NCBI GenBank assembly: GCA_029964075.1
Contig: CM057138.1
Span: 5,760,932 to 5,824,931, forward strand
Reading direction: 5' to 3'
Source: Patiria pectinifera
Lineage: Eukaryota; Echinodermata; Asteroidea; Valvatida; Asterinidae
Length of the DNA: 64,000 nt
This document shows positions 61,540 to 64,000 of this stretch, piece by piece; within the stretch, counting starts at the first letter, position 1; each line of letters begins with the position of its first letter. Position numbers and translations under genes: made by a program. Under the pieces are notes generated by a model. That model had not been told where the DNA came from. It made no database searches and saw only the letters and a program-made list of their open reading frames with translations.

Positions 61540-61976
61540 AGCACTGCTGCTAGGAAACCATACAGAGTGTACCACATGTCATCTCTTGAGAAGGTTCAAA
61601 GGAGAGCCGACATGTTTGTTTGTGGAGACTACTCAAGAAACAGTTATATATATGTGACTATCATATGATGACACCGAATTGGGACACCCTCCAAATGGGG
61701 CGTGAGAACCACCAGATTACAACCCTGTTCAAAATCACCCGTCGCGTCACCACAATAGATTCCAGTCACATCCTGAAGCCAAAAACTAGGGGTAAAGGAA
61801 TGGCAACAGCAAACAATTTGAGAGAACCCATATCTCAACATCAGCACTTTAACATTCGTTCTATCCGAGAACCATCAAGGTATATGGATTTTTATCGTCC
61901 TAACCCAGCAGTTTTTAGTAACAGCTTTAGGAAACTACAATGCGATAACCACTCAAATCAAATTACATGTAGTTAA
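61540..61976 (+). pseudogene. LINE reverse-transcriptase C-terminal remnant
   Basis: Plus-strand reading gives SSLEKVQRRADMFVCGDYSR, then after a stop/frameshift NWDTLQM.R, TTLFKITRRVTTIDSSHILK and YMDFYRPNPAVFSNSF. This is the typical end of a LINE ORF2 (VQRRAARFV, WxxLxxRR, LxxLYKI). It has at least one frameshift and one stop, so it is dead. Confidence 0.75.
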
Positions 61977-63026
61977 TTTCCCTTCTCTGAAAGTGTCCCC
62001 CAAGCACCAAGTCACGTGGGTGGTTTAAACAGCCTTAAAATACCGATGCGTTCTGCGCCACGTATAAGGAGAGGTTTTAAGAATACGCGCGCGATGCACA
62101 TACCATAGGCATGGCCAGAGGGGTATTTCACAAAATATGAAGTAAAATTGTTTCAACAACATCGTTGGATTTTTGTCAATTTTTGTCTTATTTTGACTTT
62201 TTGACCGCAGGTGTTTATGAATTGGAATAAAGGCTTGGCCAGTTTTAATAAAGTACGTGATAAACTGCATGGACTGAAATCCCCGAAAATGTAAAGTTTT
62301 TGGATTGTGTACTTATAAGGTCTGGTTGAAAGGAAACTTACTGTTCCGAGAAAAGACGAAAAAAACAAAAACAAAAAACCTGGTTGTTTTCGGACATTTT
62401 GTAGCATATGCATGCGTATTTCAAGCCGTGTTCATTTAATGTACACCAATACACAATTACTGTTTATCACACGTCTAAAAAAATCTGATGCACTTATTTT
62501 AATGTGCAGCTGGATTCACGACTATAGCACCCAACAGCTCAATTTTCTCGAGTCAACTTTATGACCCCATAGTTTCGTTCGCGTATATAACACAGAAACG
62601 CCCAGTTTTTTAGAAGATGGTCGTGTGGATGTTTAAAATCCACTTTTAAATGCTCTTTCTATAACATGTCATTTGTAGCCAATTGGACGCATTCCACGAC
62701 GTAATGTTTCTTTAAAACCGGCCAAAACACTGTATTTTTGTTCCGAGAGAAACGTATACATGTTATGTCCATGCATTTTCTTGCTGCCAATGCGCCTACA
62801 GCTCCCGTGCAATGTTTTTAAATTATTGTGTAGTTCAGCCTGAGCTGTCATGCACTTTCTTGTCAGTTGTAAAGATCTGCTAGTGCTCGAAATAGCCGTA
62901 ATTTCCGTTAGTGATGATTTGAAATCCTGGGTGTCCAACCTTGCACTTCAAGGCTAACTAATAATTGGTTGATATTAAATTTTGTAAAATAATAAAAATC
63001 TTGTAAAGTTTACAAGATTTCTATAC
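61977..63026. other. Intergenic, nothing recognised
   Basis: AT-rich non-coding sequence. A motif similar to the 'ttattcataaatacct' repeat family (aggtgtttatgaattggaat) occurs near 62208. No coding exon supported. Confidence 0.4.
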
Positions 63027-63510
63027 AGGGTGAGTAAAAAAACCCACGAAACCCAAATGTAGGGGCCATTGTTTTAGTGAAGTTCTGCATGTAGCACTTT
63101 AAAAATCTAGGATAATGAAAGGCCAATCCATATGCTTTCTTTTAGTCTGTACAAGAATCATTCAAATCACTTATGTACTTTTTAAGTTAAGGAATTTTAA
63201 ACACAACCACCGTTTTAAGGGTCTGTCCACGGACTCACAAAAAAGTTCAGTGTTCTTTCAGCAAAACGAAAACAAATCATATACTAGGATGTGTGTCAAT
63301 AAGACTAGTGTTCGTTTTGCTGAAAGAACGCACACCTTTTTTGTGATCCGTGGACAGACCTTTAAAACTGTGGTTGTGTTTAAAATTCCGTAACTTGAAA
63401 AGTACTTTGAATGATTCTTGTACTAAAAGAAAGTTTATGAATCGGCCTTTCATATCCTAGATTTTGAAAGTGCTACATGCAGAACTTCAATAAAACAATA
63501 GTCCCGACAT
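63027..63510. mobile_element. Palindromic MITE, near-complete copy
   Basis: Begins cagggtgagtaaaaaaac and folds back on itself (gttctgcatgtagcac / gtgctacatgcagaac; cctttttaag.. / tttaaaactgtgg). The right terminal ctcaccctg is missing after cccgacatttg. Sibling of 38938-39437. Confidence 0.75.
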
Positions 63511-64000
63511 TTGCGTGGTTATTTCATCTGGTACACCATGGGCAATGTGCATTTCGCATCAAAACGTTCAGATGTATATACATGTAATTTAAGTGGGTAA
63601 GATGAAATAACACAATAAAATGAGAAATAATAAATCAGCTACTTTTTTTCGAGCCGCCTATCAATGTAAAAATATAAAGATATGTAATTTTACATCAAAG
63701 CTGATCGCAGCAGCGTCGCCAGACAGTTTAATGTTTTTCACTTTTACATCAAGCGTTGTGAAAAGAACTGCTTTTGCAGAACTGCTTTTGTGAAATGATT
63801 TTACACTGTGACGTTGTAAAATAACTTTCTAATGTATTAAATTTGTATTAAATAAGATTTGAAACTTTGCATGGCGGTAGCGTAAACTAGTGAGGGTTTG
63901 CGGGTATTACCAATGTGGAAGAATCTCTTTTGAGAAGGTGTGTGGTTCTGACTAAGAAGCGGTTGGTTGTGAAACTGTTACAACGATCGTGTAGTGTAGG
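63511..64000. other. Intergenic, nothing recognised
   Basis: AT-rich. A fragment resembling the flank of the 37688 foldback (aagatttgaaactttgcatgg, gtttgcgg) lies at 63858-63905. Confidence 0.4.

Overview
The window is animal nuclear DNA: AT-rich, with long introns, GT-AG splice sites and dense interspersed repeats. It holds one complete gene and parts of others from a non-vertebrate deuterostome-like genome. An echinoderm or other ambulacrarian is my guess, from the gene content and the many palindromic TACATGTA and ACCGGT tracts, but the species is not proven by anything I can see.

Layout. Positions 1-6480 are the 5' part of intron 1 of a laminin gamma-1 (LAMC1) gene, whose first coding exon is at 6481-6907 on the minus strand. 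About 5.7 kb upstream, also on the minus strand, lies a complete DHX9 (RNA helicase A / Maleless) gene. I resolve it into 29 coding exons from 50785 down to the stop at 12564. The exons sum to 3810 bp, or 1269 residues, against about 1270 in human DHX9. The domain order is dsRBD1, dsRBD2, DEIH helicase core, helicase-associated region, RGG/glycine-rich tail. A non-coding first exon probably ends at 51141. DHX9 upstream of LAMC1 in the same orientation is also the human 1q25 arrangement, so this is probably ancient linkage.

On the other side of the DHX9 promoter, a small gene runs on the plus strand (51361-53614). It has three phase-compatible exons and encodes a predicted 166-residue protein that joins the cysteine box of a Ulp1/SENP-type C48 peptidase to a C-terminal PHD finger. 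Its second intron is almost entirely a 1.1-kb array of a 17-bp repeat. A 42-bp block in the DHX9 5' region is repeated in inverted orientation 5.8 kb away (56969-57010), so this gene is bracketed by inverted repeats.

Further right is an intronless class A GPCR gene (59862-60875, plus strand) and LINE debris.

The DHX9 introns are packed with elements: at least four tRNA-derived SINE families (one with terminal direct repeats), RTE-like and CR1/Jockey-like LINE remnants, hAT-like MITEs with 8-bp target duplications, TTAA-flanked piggyBac-like MITEs, long foldbacks, and several minisatellites. Two of the minisatellites are related 11-bp arrays in different introns of the same gene.
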